Position numbers and translations under genes: made by a program
Notes under the pieces: model-generated
What the model saw: the letters and a program-made list of their open reading frames with translations, nothing else
Databases searched by the model: none
What the model was told of the DNA's origin: nothing
Assembly: GCF_000620645.1 (NCBI RefSeq)
Contig: NZ_KK211159.1
Coordinates: 1-64,000 of the forward strand
DNA length: 64,000 nt
DNA from: Nocardioides sp. URHA0032
Lineage (GTDB): Bacteria > Actinomycetota > Actinomycetes > Propionibacteriales > Nocardioidaceae
Direction: 5' to 3'
In this document: one piece after another, positions 49,432-57,847 of the stretch
Numbering within the stretch: position 1 is the first letter of the stretch
Layout: each line of letters begins with the position of its first letter

Positions 49432-50999
49432 GGGACCAGCACCCCCGGGTTGAGGATGCCCGTCGGGTCGAGGTCGGCCTTGACCGCGCGCAGCACCGAG
49501 ACGCCGAGCGGCCCGATCTCGCGCGCGAACCACGGCTTGTGGTCGGTGCCGACCGCGTGGTGGTGGGTGATCGTCGCACCGGCGGCGATCATCGCGTCGC
49601 TCGCGGCCGCCTTCGCGACCTGCCACTGCGCGAGCGGGTCGTCCGCCTCCTTCGCGGCGACCGTGAAGTACAGCGAGCAGCCGGTCTCGTAGACGTGCGA
49701 GATGTGGCAGAGCACGATCGCGGGGTCGCCGAGTGCGCCGGTCAGCGCCGCCTTCACGTCGGCATACAGCCGCTCGACGTTCGACCAGAACGTCGCCGTC
49801 TCCAGCGTCTCGACCAGCACCCCGGCGTCCAGCATCGAGTCGCGGAGGTACGGCGCGTCGAAGCGACCGCTCGACCACTTCTCGCCCGGGGCGGTCCCCG
49901 CAGCGGTGCCGCCCAGCCCGGACAGCACCGCGGTGACCGCGGCGCGCTTCGCCTCGACCGCGGCCGGCTCGCCCTCGTAGCCGGTGATCATCAGGCAGCC
50001 GGTGGCGGCCGCGCCGCCGATCGCGCCCGGGTCGGCGAGGTTGAGCGCGGTCTCGGCCTCGTCGGAGAGGCGCAGGACGGTCGGCATCAGCCCGGACTGG
50101 GCGAGGGTGCGCAAGGCGGCCGCGCCGTCCGCGAAGGACGGCCAGCGCCACCCCTCGTACGCGGTGACCTTGGGCCGCCTCCGCACCCGGACGGTCACGG
50201 CGGTGATCACGCCGAAGGCGCCCTCGGAGCCGAGGAACAGCTGGCGCAGGTCGGGGCCGGCGGCGTTGGCCGGGGCGGTCCCGAGGTCGAGCCGGCCCCG
50301 AGGGGTCGCGACGGTGAGGCCGACGACCAGCGCGTCGAACCGGCCGTAGCCCGCGCTGGACTGGCCGCTGGAGCGGGTGGCGGCGAAGCCGCCGATGGAG
50401 GCGTACTCCCACGACTGCGGGTAGTGCCCGATGGTCACGCCCTCGGCCGCCAGCAGCTCCTCGGCCTCCGGGCCGCGAAGGCCGGGCTCGAGCACCGCCG
50501 TCATCGAGGTGTGGTCGACCGAGATCAGCCGCTTCATCCGCACCAGGTCGAGGCTGAACACGCCCGCGAAGCCCTCCCGGCGGGCGACCAGGCCACCGGT
50601 CACCGACGTACCCCCTCCGAACGGCACCACCGCCAGGTGGTGCTCGACCGCGAGCGCGAGGACGGCGGCGACCTCGTCGTGGTCGGCCGGGCGTACGACG
50701 GCGTCGGGCGCGTCGGACAGGTCACCGGAGCGGGCGCGCAGGAGGTCGGGCGTGGACTTGCCGCGGGTGCGCAGCCGGCGGGTCTCGTCGTCGGTGCGGA
50801 CGTGGCCGGCGCCGACCACCTTCTCCAGCTCGGCCAGCACCGCGGCGTCGAGCGCCGGTGGCGCGAGCGGCACCGGCTCGACGGCGGGCCGGTCGTCGGT
50901 CCCGAAGACCAGCTCGACCATCCCGCGGGCGTCCTCGGGCAGCGCCCGCGCTCGGGCCGGGTCTCCCCAGCGGGACGGGTGCATCTCGCTCTGGTCCAT
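49428..50999 (-). CDS. FAD-binding oxidase related to alkyldihydroxyacetonephosphate synthase
   Basis: A 523-residue PCMH-type flavoprotein. The FAD-binding loop is VVPFGGGTSVTGGLVARREG (about residues 125-144), followed by GHYPQSWEYASIGGFAATRSSG, a segment shared with AGPS. The C-terminal HHHAVGTDHKPWF matches the HHH motif that forms the active site of AGPS. AGPS exchanges a fatty acyl for a fatty alkyl chain to form the ether bond of ether lipids. In bacteria, close homologues may do this or oxidise related 2-hydroxyacids; either is possible. ATG 50999, divergent from the TetR-GlpD pair. Confidence 0.88.
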   Translation of the reverse strand: MDQSEMHPSRWGDPARARALPEDARGMVELVFGTDDRPAVEPVPLAPPALDAAVLAELEKVVGAGHVRTDDETRRLRTRGKSTPDLLRARSGDLSDAPDAVVRPADHDEVAAVLALAVEHHLAVVPFGGGTSVTGGLVARREGFAGVFSLDLVRMKRLISVDHTSMTAVLEPGLRGPEAEELLAAEGVTIGHYPQSWEYASIGGFAATRSSGQSSAGYGRFDALVVGLTVATPRGRLDLGTAPANAAGPDLRQLFLGSEGAFGVITAVTVRVRRRPKVTAYEGWRWPSFADGAAALRTLAQSGLMPTVLRLSDEAETALNLADPGAIGGAAATGCLMITGYEGEPAAVEAKRAAVTAVLSGLGGTAAGTAPGEKWSSGRFDAPYLRDSMLDAGVLVETLETATFWSNVERLYADVKAALTGALGDPAIVLCHISHVYETGCSLYFTVAAKEADDPLAQWQVAKAAASDAMIAAGATITHHHAVGTDHKPWFAREIGPLGVSVLRAVKADLDPTGILNPGVLVP

Positions 51000-51003
51000 G
51001 CGT

Positions 51004-51026
51004 TACACTGTGACATATGACGTCAC
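51004..51026 (+). promoter_or_regulatory. -10 element and operator over the TetR start
   Basis: TACACT at 51004-51009 is a good -10 hexamer 7 bases before the ATG at 51017, which would make the transcript leaderless. GTGAC (51010-51014) and GTCAC (51022-51026) form a palindrome with a 7-base spacer that contains the start codon. It lies in the 17-bp gap between divergent genes and can block both. Confidence 0.65.
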
Positions 51027-51607
51027 TTCGTCACAAGCAGGAGCCGCGCGACGCCTATCTCGACGCCGCCCGGGACTGCATCCTCGACGTCGGCTGGCGG
51101 CGTACGACCCTGACCGAGGTCGCCCGGCGGGCCGGCGTCTCCCGGATGACGATCTACCGCACCTGGGCCGACATGCCCCAGCTGCTCGCGGACCTGATGA
51201 CCCGGGAGTGGGGCGGCGTGGTCGCCGAGTCGCTCGCCGCGGAGGACCCGGCGGCCCCGGCGGTCGACCGGCTCGTCGGCGACATCGTCGGCACCGTGCA
51301 GCGGCTCCGGGAGAACGAGCTGTTCCTCCGCATCGTCGAGCTCGACCCCGAGCTGCTGCTCCCCTACCTGCTCTCGCGCCGCGGCCGGTCGCAGGACGCG
51401 ATCCTCGACCTCACCGCCCGGGCGATCGCAGACGGCCAGGCGGAGGGCACGATCCGCGCCGGCAACCCGCTCGCCATCGCCCGTGGGCTGCTGCTCGCCG
51501 CCCACGGCCACGTGCTCTCCTCCCACACGATGGTGGACGACGACGTCACCGAGGAGGAGCTCGACGTCGAGCTCGTGCTCACCCTGAGCCGGAGCCTCCG
51601 GCCATGA
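51017..51607 (+). CDS. TetR-family regulator of the glpD/AGPS-like locus
   Basis: A 196-residue TetR regulator. The DNA-binding part is DAARDCILDVGWRRTTLTEV then ARRAGVSRMTIYRTWADMPQ (about 13-57); the C-terminal part is the helical ligand domain. Immediately coupled to glpD (4-base overlap) and divergent from the AGPS-like gene by 17 bp. A palindrome covers its own start codon, so autorepression and control of both directions are likely. In M. tuberculosis the equivalent I recall is Rv2250c. Confidence 0.9.
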   Translation: MTSLRHKQEPRDAYLDAARDCILDVGWRRTTLTEVARRAGVSRMTIYRTWADMPQLLADLMTREWGGVVAESLAAEDPAAPAVDRLVGDIVGTVQRLRENELFLRIVELDPELLLPYLLSRRGRSQDAILDLTARAIADGQAEGTIRAGNPLAIARGLLLAAHGHVLSSHTMVDDDVTEEELDVELVLTLSRSLRP

Positions 51608-53160
51608 CCGCCAGCATCTCCGGAGGCCTGACGGACGTCCCGACGGACGTCGACGTCGTGGTGATCGGCCTGGGCATCACCGGCGCCGGCGTGGCCCTCG
51701 ACGCGGTGACCCGCGGTCTGTCGGTGCTCGCGGTGGACGCCCACGACCTCGCGTTCGGCACGTCGCGCTGGTCCTCGAAGATGGTGCACGGCGGCCTGCG
51801 CTACCTCGCCAAGGGGCAGATCGGCGTCGCCCACGAGAGCGCCGTCGAGCGCGGCATCCTGATGGAGGTCACCGCGCCCCACCTGACCCGGCCGATGCCG
51901 ATGCTCGTCCCGCTGTCCGCCAGTGTGAGCCGCCTCCAGACCGCGTTCACCCGCGGCGGGCTCTGGGCCGGCGACCTGCTGCGGCGCGGCGCCCGGACCG
52001 ACGCCGCGACCCTCCCCCGCCCGCGGCACCTCTCCGTGACCGAGGCGCTCCGGCTGGTCCCCGCTTTACGGCCTGACGGGCTGCGCGGCGCCATGCTGGG
52101 CTGGGACGGGCAGCTCGAGGACGATGCCCGGCTGGTCACCACGGTGGCCCGGACGGCCGCGGCGTACGGCGCCCACGTCCGCACCCGCGCCCGGGTGCTG
52201 CGGGCCACGGGCACCAGCGTCGAGCTCCGCGACGAGACCCTGTCATCGGGGGCCGGCACCACCACCACCGTCACCGCGAGAGCCGTCGTCAACGCGACCG
52301 GCGTCTGGGCCGACACCCTGGTCGACGGCATCACGCTGCGCCCCAGCCGCGGCACCCACGTGGTGCTGCGCCAGGAGACCCTGCCCGGGCTCACCGTGTC
52401 GGTGTTCTGCCCCGTGCCCGGCGAGACGAACCGGTTCGTGATGGTCCTGCCCCAACCCGACGGCACCGTGTACGTCGGCCTCACCGACGAGCCGGTCGAC
52501 GGCGAGATCCCCGACGTGCCGGAGCCCTCGGAGCCGGAGATCGGCTTCCTCCTCGACGTCGTCTCCGCGGCGTTCTCCCGGCAGCTGCACCGCACCGATG
52601 TCGTCGGGGCGTACGCCGGGCTCCGCCCGCTGCTCGACAGCGCCGACGGCTCGACGGCCGACCTGTCCCGGCGGCACGCGGTGCTCACCAGCCCCGACGG
52701 CGTCGTCACGATCGTGGGCGGCAAGCTGACGACGTACCGCCGGATGGCCGAGGACGCCGTCGACGCGGCGGTCACCCAGGGCCGCTTGGACGCGGGCGCG
52801 TGCCGGACCAGGACCCTGCCCCTGCTCGGCGCCGCGTCGCGGGCGGAGCTCGCCCGGCTCGAGCTGCCGCCGCGGCTGGTGCGCAGGTTCGGTACCGACG
52901 CCGCGCTCGTCCTCGAGAACGCCCGGACGGTCAGCGGGCTGCCGGACGAGGAGCTGCTCGCCCCGGTCGCGGACGGTGTCCCCGTGACGCTGGCCGAGCT
53001 GATCTTCGGCGTGACCCACGAGGGCGCCCTGGACGTGGCCGACCTCCTGGACCGGCGTACCCGCGTTGGTCTGGTGCCCGCCGACCGGGAGCTCGCCGTG
53101 CCCGCCGCGGAACGAGCACTGCGCATCGCGATGATCCAGGGCGATGCCCCAGAGCGATGA
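51604..53160 (+). CDS. glpD: Glycerol-3-phosphate dehydrogenase (FAD-dependent)
   Basis: A 518-residue membrane-peripheral flavoprotein. FAD motif VVVIGLGITGAGVALDAVTR (about residues 18-37), then FGTSRWSSKMVHGGLRYLAKG, a hallmark of GlpD, GGKLTTYRRMAEDAVDAAV and a C-terminal helical domain that includes GVTHEGALDVADLLDRRTRVG. It oxidises sn-glycerol-3-phosphate to dihydroxyacetone phosphate, donating electrons to quinone. DHAP is also the precursor backbone of ether lipids, which fits the adjacent AGPS-like gene. Starts at ATG 51604, overlapping the TetR stop. Confidence 0.94.
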   Translation: MTASISGGLTDVPTDVDVVVIGLGITGAGVALDAVTRGLSVLAVDAHDLAFGTSRWSSKMVHGGLRYLAKGQIGVAHESAVERGILMEVTAPHLTRPMPMLVPLSASVSRLQTAFTRGGLWAGDLLRRGARTDAATLPRPRHLSVTEALRLVPALRPDGLRGAMLGWDGQLEDDARLVTTVARTAAAYGAHVRTRARVLRATGTSVELRDETLSSGAGTTTTVTARAVVNATGVWADTLVDGITLRPSRGTHVVLRQETLPGLTVSVFCPVPGETNRFVMVLPQPDGTVYVGLTDEPVDGEIPDVPEPSEPEIGFLLDVVSAAFSRQLHRTDVVGAYAGLRPLLDSADGSTADLSRRHAVLTSPDGVVTIVGGKLTTYRRMAEDAVDAAVTQGRLDAGACRTRTLPLLGAASRAELARLELPPRLVRRFGTDAALVLENARTVSGLPDEELLAPVADGVPVTLAELIFGVTHEGALDVADLLDRRTRVGLVPADRELAVPAAERALRIAMIQGDAPER

Positions 53161-53208
53161 TTTTGTGCGTCGACGCCGGTCGGTACCTGCAGGCAGACTG
53201 GAGGACCG

Positions 53209-54183
53209 ATGACGACCACCGAGCTCGACGACTTTCCCACGCTGACGCAGCGCTACCAGCGGGAGCTGCTCGCGCACTGCTACCGGATGTCCGGATCCGT
53301 CCACGAGGCGGAGGACCTGGTGCAGGAGACGTTCCTGCGCGCCTGGAAGGCCTCGGCCGACTTCGAGGGACGATCGTCGGTGCGGACCTGGCTGTACCGG
53401 ATCGCCACGAACGTGTGCCTGACCAACCTGGAGGGCCGCCCGCGCCGTCCGCTGCCCGCCGGGCTCGGCACGCCCGACGCGATGGCCGGCGACGCCCTCG
53501 AGGCCGACCACGAGATCGCCTGGCTCGAGCCGGTGCCCGACGCCGCCGTCGTGGTCGCCGAGCGGGACTCGATCCGGCTCGCGTTCGTCGCGGCGCTCCA
53601 GCACCTTCCCGCACGTCAACGTGCGGTGCTGATCCTGCGCGACGTGCTGCGCTGGTCGGCCGCCGAGGTGGCCGAGGCCCTCGACACCACGAGTGCGGCC
53701 GTGAACTCCGCCCTCCAGCGCGCCCACGCCCAGCTCGCCGAGCGCGGCCTCACCGAGGACACGGTCGAGCCCGACCTGACGCCCGAGCAGCAGCGGATGC
53801 TGGAGCGCTACGTCGACGCGTTCTGGCGCAAGGACGTCGACTCGATCGTCGGCATGCTCACCGCCGAGGCGACCTGGGACATGCCGCCCTTCACCAGCTG
53901 GTTCAAGGGCACCGAGAGCATCCACTGGCTGATCGCCAACGAGTGTCCTGGCGGCGCGCACGACATGCCGATGCTGCCGACGCAGGCGAACGGCCAGCCG
54001 GCGTACGGCCTCTACATGCGTACGCCGAGCGGCGACTTCATCCCGTTCCAGCTCCAGGTGCTCGAGCTCGACGGTGACCACGTGCGGCACGTCACCGCGT
54101 TCTTCGACCATCGCCTCTTCGAGACCTTCGGGCTGCCCATGCGGCTGCCCGCCGACCACCTTCCGGCGCCGAGCCCGCGGTGA
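53209..54183 (+). CDS. ECF sigma-70 factor with SnoaL-like C-terminal domain (SigG/TIGR02960 type)
   Basis: A 324-residue sigma factor. Region 2 spans about residues 15-80 (LLAHCYRMSGSVHEAEDLVQ and ETFLRAWKASADFEGRSSVR), region 4 is at about 130-185 (LQHLPARQRAVLILRDVLRW, then AEVAEALDTTSAAVNSALQR), and an NTF2-like SnoaL domain occupies about 200-320 (MLERYVDAFWRKDVDSIVGM and others). The C-terminal domain replaces an anti-sigma factor as an in-cis sensory or control module. No anti-sigma gene is adjacent. It overlaps the next gene by 4 bases. Confidence 0.92.
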   Translation: MTTTELDDFPTLTQRYQRELLAHCYRMSGSVHEAEDLVQETFLRAWKASADFEGRSSVRTWLYRIATNVCLTNLEGRPRRPLPAGLGTPDAMAGDALEADHEIAWLEPVPDAAVVVAERDSIRLAFVAALQHLPARQRAVLILRDVLRWSAAEVAEALDTTSAAVNSALQRAHAQLAERGLTEDTVEPDLTPEQQRMLERYVDAFWRKDVDSIVGMLTAEATWDMPPFTSWFKGTESIHWLIANECPGGAHDMPMLPTQANGQPAYGLYMRTPSGDFIPFQLQVLELDGDHVRHVTAFFDHRLFETFGLPMRLPADHLPAPSPR

Positions 54184-54743
54184 CGGCCACGCTCGGCGGT
54201 TCCGTCGAGCTGCTGGAACGGGCACTCGGCTACACCCGCGCCCGGCTCGGCCGCGTCCACGACGATCTGCTCGACCGGCCCACGCCCTGCGAGGGCTGGA
54301 CGCTGGGCGACCTGCTCGCGCACATGGAGGATGCGCTCGACGCGTTCACCGAGGCCGCCGGAGGTGAGGTCGTCGTGCGCGGTGGCAGCCGCGCGGCCGG
54401 CCGGATCGCCGCGATCCAGGACAAGGCGTGTGCGCTGCTCGGCGCGTGGGGCCGGCCCGCTCCGGGGGACGTGGTGATCGCGACGTCCGCCGGTGGGCTC
54501 GACCTGATGAGCACGCTGCTCGTCGCCACCGCCGCTCTCGAGGTCACCGTGCACGGCTGGGACGTCGGCCGAGCGACCGGCGAGTGCGTGGCGATCCCCG
54601 CGGAGCTGGCGCGGGAGCTGCTGCCGGTGGCCGAGCGCGTGGTCGGCCCGGCCGACCGCGGGGTCCGGTTCGCGGCACCGCGGCCGGCGGCGGCGGACGC
54701 CGCCGACGACGTCCGGCTGCTCGCCCACCTCGGACGGACCTGA
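54180..54743 (+). CDS. TIGR03086-like maleylpyruvate isomerase-fold protein
   Basis: A 187-residue protein of the mycothiol-dependent maleylpyruvate isomerase (DinB-like) superfamily from GTG 54180, overlapping the sigma factor stop. Family pattern: VHDDLLDRPTPCEGWTLGDL and LAHMEDALDAF with metal-binding His, then VTVHGWDVGRATG and a C-terminal helix. TIGR03086-type proteins often follow ECF41/SigG-type sigma factors in actinobacteria. A thiol- or metal-dependent enzyme or sensor partner is inferred; substrate unknown. Confidence 0.82.
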   Translation: MTATLGGSVELLERALGYTRARLGRVHDDLLDRPTPCEGWTLGDLLAHMEDALDAFTEAAGGEVVVRGGSRAAGRIAAIQDKACALLGAWGRPAPGDVVIATSAGGLDLMSTLLVATAALEVTVHGWDVGRATGECVAIPAELARELLPVAERVVGPADRGVRFAAPRPAAADAADDVRLLAHLGRT

Positions 54744-54810
54744 CTGGACCGCTGCCCGGGTTCCCCGCATTCCCGACCGCCACCGGGCGGCCGTTCCTAG
54801 GCTGGCCCGC

Positions 54811-55830
54811 ATGCTGACGCCCCAGGCGGGTCTCGCCGAGGCCTCGGCCCGGGAGGACCTCCGCACCCTGCACGCCCTCGTGGCCCGCGGCTGTTCGCGA
54901 GCCCGGGCGGGGCAGATCACCGCGGCCCTCGCCGACCTCGACGAGGCCCGCCAGGACTGGCTCCGCCTCTCCGACCTGGACCGCGCGGCGCTGCTCACGA
55001 CCTCCATCGACTGCCGGCTCGCACGGGGCGAGCTGACGCCCGCGACGACGGACGGCGAGGCGCTGGGGGTGCTGCTGGACGGAACCGGACTGGTCGGTGC
55101 GACCGCGCACTTCGGCCGGGGCGAGCTGTCCGCCGCGTCCGGCGACCCGGATCTCGCGGCCGGCCACTACGCCCGCGTCGGCCGGATCCTCGACGACGAG
55201 GAGCCCGACCTGCTGCCGTGGCGGGCGTACGCCGCGCTCGCGGCCGTTCGAGCGGGACGGCGGGCCGACGCGGTCGTGCTCGCGCGTGAGCACGTGGCGC
55301 TGGCGCGCGAGGCGCGGGCGCCGTATGCCACCGCCCTCGGCCTGCGGACCCTCGCCACCGTGGACATGCACGTGGACCGCACGAGCACCCTGCGCGAGGC
55401 GCGCGCGGCGCTGCTCGCGACCCCCGCCGCCCGGCTGGCGGCCCAGATCGACACCGACCTCGCCGGCCTGCTGCTGCTGTCCACCCACTCCGGTGGGGGT
55501 CGTGACGAGGCGCGGGAGGCCGTCCAGCTGCTCCGCTCGGCCGAGGAGTACGCCGGGTGCGAGGAGCTCTGGCCGCTGCAGAGCCGGATCCGGCGGCTGC
55601 TCGAGCGGCTGGGCGAGCCGGCCCGTCCGGTGCTCGGCGAGGCGCTGCGCGCGCTGACGGCGTCCGAGCGCCGGGTCGCGAAGCTGGCCGCCGACGGGCT
55701 GACCAACCGCGAGATCGCGCTCCAGCTCGTGCTCACCGTCAAGGCCGTCGAGTGGCACCTCTCGCACGTCTACCGCAAGCTCGGCATCCGGTCCCGCGCG
55801 GGGCTCGCCACCAGCCTCGGCGTCGCCTGA
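54811..55830 (+). CDS. LuxR-type regulator with TPR-like helical sensor region
   Basis: A 339-residue protein. Residues 1-265 are helical repeats rich in Ala, Leu and Arg, TPR/MalT-like, with no ATPase motif. The C-terminal 62 residues are a LuxR HTH: LTASERRVAKLAADGLTNRE, then IALQLVLTVKAVEWHLSHVYRKLG. It resembles the C-terminal half of LAL regulators without the AAA domain; truncated or naturally short variants are common in actinobacteria. Targets unknown. It is 67 bases downstream of the TIGR03086 gene, and its stop is 5 bases from that of the DUF2332 gene on the other strand. Confidence 0.85.
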   Translation: MLTPQAGLAEASAREDLRTLHALVARGCSRARAGQITAALADLDEARQDWLRLSDLDRAALLTTSIDCRLARGELTPATTDGEALGVLLDGTGLVGATAHFGRGELSAASGDPDLAAGHYARVGRILDDEEPDLLPWRAYAALAAVRAGRRADAVVLAREHVALAREARAPYATALGLRTLATVDMHVDRTSTLREARAALLATPAARLAAQIDTDLAGLLLLSTHSGGGRDEAREAVQLLRSAEEYAGCEELWPLQSRIRRLLERLGEPARPVLGEALRALTASERRVAKLAADGLTNREIALQLVLTVKAVEWHLSHVYRKLGIRSRAGLATSLGVA

Positions 55831-55835
55831 CCCAC

Positions 55836-56798
55836 TCAGAGCCAGCGCAGCCACGCCCCGTGGCCATGGGTGAGCGCGACCGCGCGGCCGTCGATGCCGA
55901 GCACGAAGCCGCGGGCGTCGGACGGCACCGGTCCGCTGGCCGTCACCTCCGGCAGCACGCTCGCCGCCTCGTTGCTCACCCAGTGGCAGCGGCCCTCTGC
56001 GACCAGCCCGGTCATCAGCGCCTGGAACCGGTCCCGGTCCTCGGGCGGGAGGTACACCGCGACCGCGCTGTGGAACACGACGACCGGACCGTGCGCGGCC
56101 GCGGTCGCCACGAGCGCGGGGAGCTCGTCGAGCAGGTTGCCCCGCACGAGCACGGGCGGCGCGGAGCGGGCGATCGCGACCGCCGTCGCCAACCGGGCGC
56201 GCCGCTCCTCGTGCTCGGGCCAGACCAGGAACGACAACCACCGCATGGCGTCGTCGTCGGTCACGTCGAGCGGATTCAGGTCGACGCCGGCGCGCCAGGC
56301 GACGGACGGCACCGCCGCCGGCAGGGGCGGGTCGCCGGAGACGGATGCGGTCAGCAAGGGCCCCGAGCCGATCGTCCGCCCGCCCCAGGCGTAGGAGTAG
56401 CGGTCCGGGAAGAGGTTCAGCCCCGCGCTGGCGCCGACCTCGATCAGCGCCACCGGCCTGTCGGCGACGAGGGCGAACGCCGGCACCAGGGTGGCCAGCC
56501 GGCCGACCTCGTTCGTCTGCGTCGAGCGCGCCCGGATCGTCGCGACGATGGTGCCGTCGTCCGCCAGCAGTGCGGACCGGAAGGCGTCGTACGGCCCCGG
56601 CGCCGGTACGCCGTGCCAGCGCGCCGCGGCGAGCACGAGGTTCGGCTGGCGCTTGGGCAGCGGCAGCCGGTCCAGCCAGGCGAGCACCTCGGCGTCGTCG
56701 GCGACCCGCGTGCACCAGTCGTCGTAGCAGGGCGAGTAGTCGCGGGCATCGAGCGCGAAGTCCCGGTACTGCTCGGCGGTGTCCGCTGCGAGGTCCAC
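55836..56798 (-). CDS. DUF2332 family protein
   Basis: A 320-residue protein from GTG 56798. Signature elements of DUF2332 are TQTNEVGRLATLVPAF, then VALIEVGASAGLNLFPDRYSY, GVDLNPLDVTDDDAMRWLSF and VVVFHSAVAVYLPPEDRDRF. The glycine-rich GASAGLNL and the alternation of strands suggest a Rossmann or methyltransferase-like fold, but no function is known. Divergent from the lipoprotein gene by 56 bases. Confidence 0.88.
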   Translation of the reverse strand: MDLAADTAEQYRDFALDARDYSPCYDDWCTRVADDAEVLAWLDRLPLPKRQPNLVLAAARWHGVPAPGPYDAFRSALLADDGTIVATIRARSTQTNEVGRLATLVPAFALVADRPVALIEVGASAGLNLFPDRYSYAWGGRTIGSGPLLTASVSGDPPLPAAVPSVAWRAGVDLNPLDVTDDDAMRWLSFLVWPEHEERRARLATAVAIARSAPPVLVRGNLLDELPALVATAAAHGPVVVFHSAVAVYLPPEDRDRFQALMTGLVAEGRCHWVSNEAASVLPEVTASGPVPSDARGFVLGIDGRAVALTHGHGAWLRWL

Positions 56799-56854
56799 GA
56801 CGCCATTGTCGATTCCCGCCCGCCGGCCGGGCCCGATGGGTCACCATTCTCGGC

Positions 56855-57847
56855 ATGAGGACCTTCGGGGGGCGAAGGGCGGTGGCGCATGCCTCCGTCC
56901 TGGTGGCGCTCGCGCTGCCCGTCGCCGTCCTCACCTCGTGCTCCGGCGCTCTCGACCAGGCGCACAGCGTGCAGACCCGGCTCAACCGGATCGACGAGGT
57001 CACCGACGCGCAGGTCAGTACGCCGTCGGCGCAGACCGGGGCCGCGATCGAGGTCACCTACGACGACGCCGGTACCGAGCGGACGCTCGCGCGACTGATC
57101 AAGGAGATCAGCGCCGTCGCGGCTGACGAGGACTACCCGTCGTACCGCCTCGACCTGGTGCCCGCCGGCAACGACCGCGACCGGCTGACGGTGGACGACT
57201 CGTTCAGCGGCAGCGAGGACGAGTCCTCGGTGCTCGGGAACTGGTTCGCGACCACCTCGGCGCTGCTCGGCGACGTCGGCTACCGCTTCGAGCCGGGCGC
57301 GGAGGAGATCGACGTCGACTCGGGCGCCGGCATCGCGCACGACGTCGGCGAGGCGAGCCGGATCCACTACGGCTTCGCCGGCACGGTCTGGACGTTCCGC
57401 GACGGGGACAGCTCCTTCGTCGCGGCGGGCCGGGTGTCACCGACCGACGTCCTGCTCTTCCAGGGGGCCCAGCGCTCGGTCACGTCCGAGGTGCTGCCGG
57501 CCCCAGCCTCCCGCTGGCTGCTCGAGCGCCGGGACGGGCACGTGCTGCTCGACCTCGACGTCGGGTTCCCTGGCGGGTCCGTGCCGCCGGAGCGCCTCAC
57601 GCTCCAGAGGTACGGCGCGGACGTCGCGCGCCTCGCGAGCGCGGCGATGGCCGCGGTGCGGGTCGAGTCGCTGCCCGTGACGATGCGACTCCGCAACGTC
57701 ACCCCGGAGGGGGACGACGTGTTCGGGTACTGGGTCTCCGACCAGCGGCCGGTGCGCGGCCGCGACCAGCTGGTGCGCGGGTGGGACCTGTGGTTGACCC
57801 ACCTCGCTCAGCAGCTGGGCGATCAGCCCGCCGGCAGCGCGACGTAG
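56855..57847 (+). CDS. Hypothetical lipoprotein
   Basis: A 330-residue exported protein with a lipoprotein signal: basic MRTFGGRRAVAHAS, a hydrophobic core VLVALALPVAVL and TSC as lipobox (Cys about 29). The mature part is acidic and beta-rich, with repeated Asp/Glu-containing stretches and no motif I recognise. Probably anchored to the outer face of the membrane. Its last 25 bases overlap the convergent gabD gene. Confidence 0.75.
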   Translation: MRTFGGRRAVAHASVLVALALPVAVLTSCSGALDQAHSVQTRLNRIDEVTDAQVSTPSAQTGAAIEVTYDDAGTERTLARLIKEISAVAADEDYPSYRLDLVPAGNDRDRLTVDDSFSGSEDESSVLGNWFATTSALLGDVGYRFEPGAEEIDVDSGAGIAHDVGEASRIHYGFAGTVWTFRDGDSSFVAAGRVSPTDVLLFQGAQRSVTSEVLPAPASRWLLERRDGHVLLDLDVGFPGGSVPPERLTLQRYGADVARLASAAMAAVRVESLPVTMRLRNVTPEGDDVFGYWVSDQRPVRGRDQLVRGWDLWLTHLAQQLGDQPAGSAT

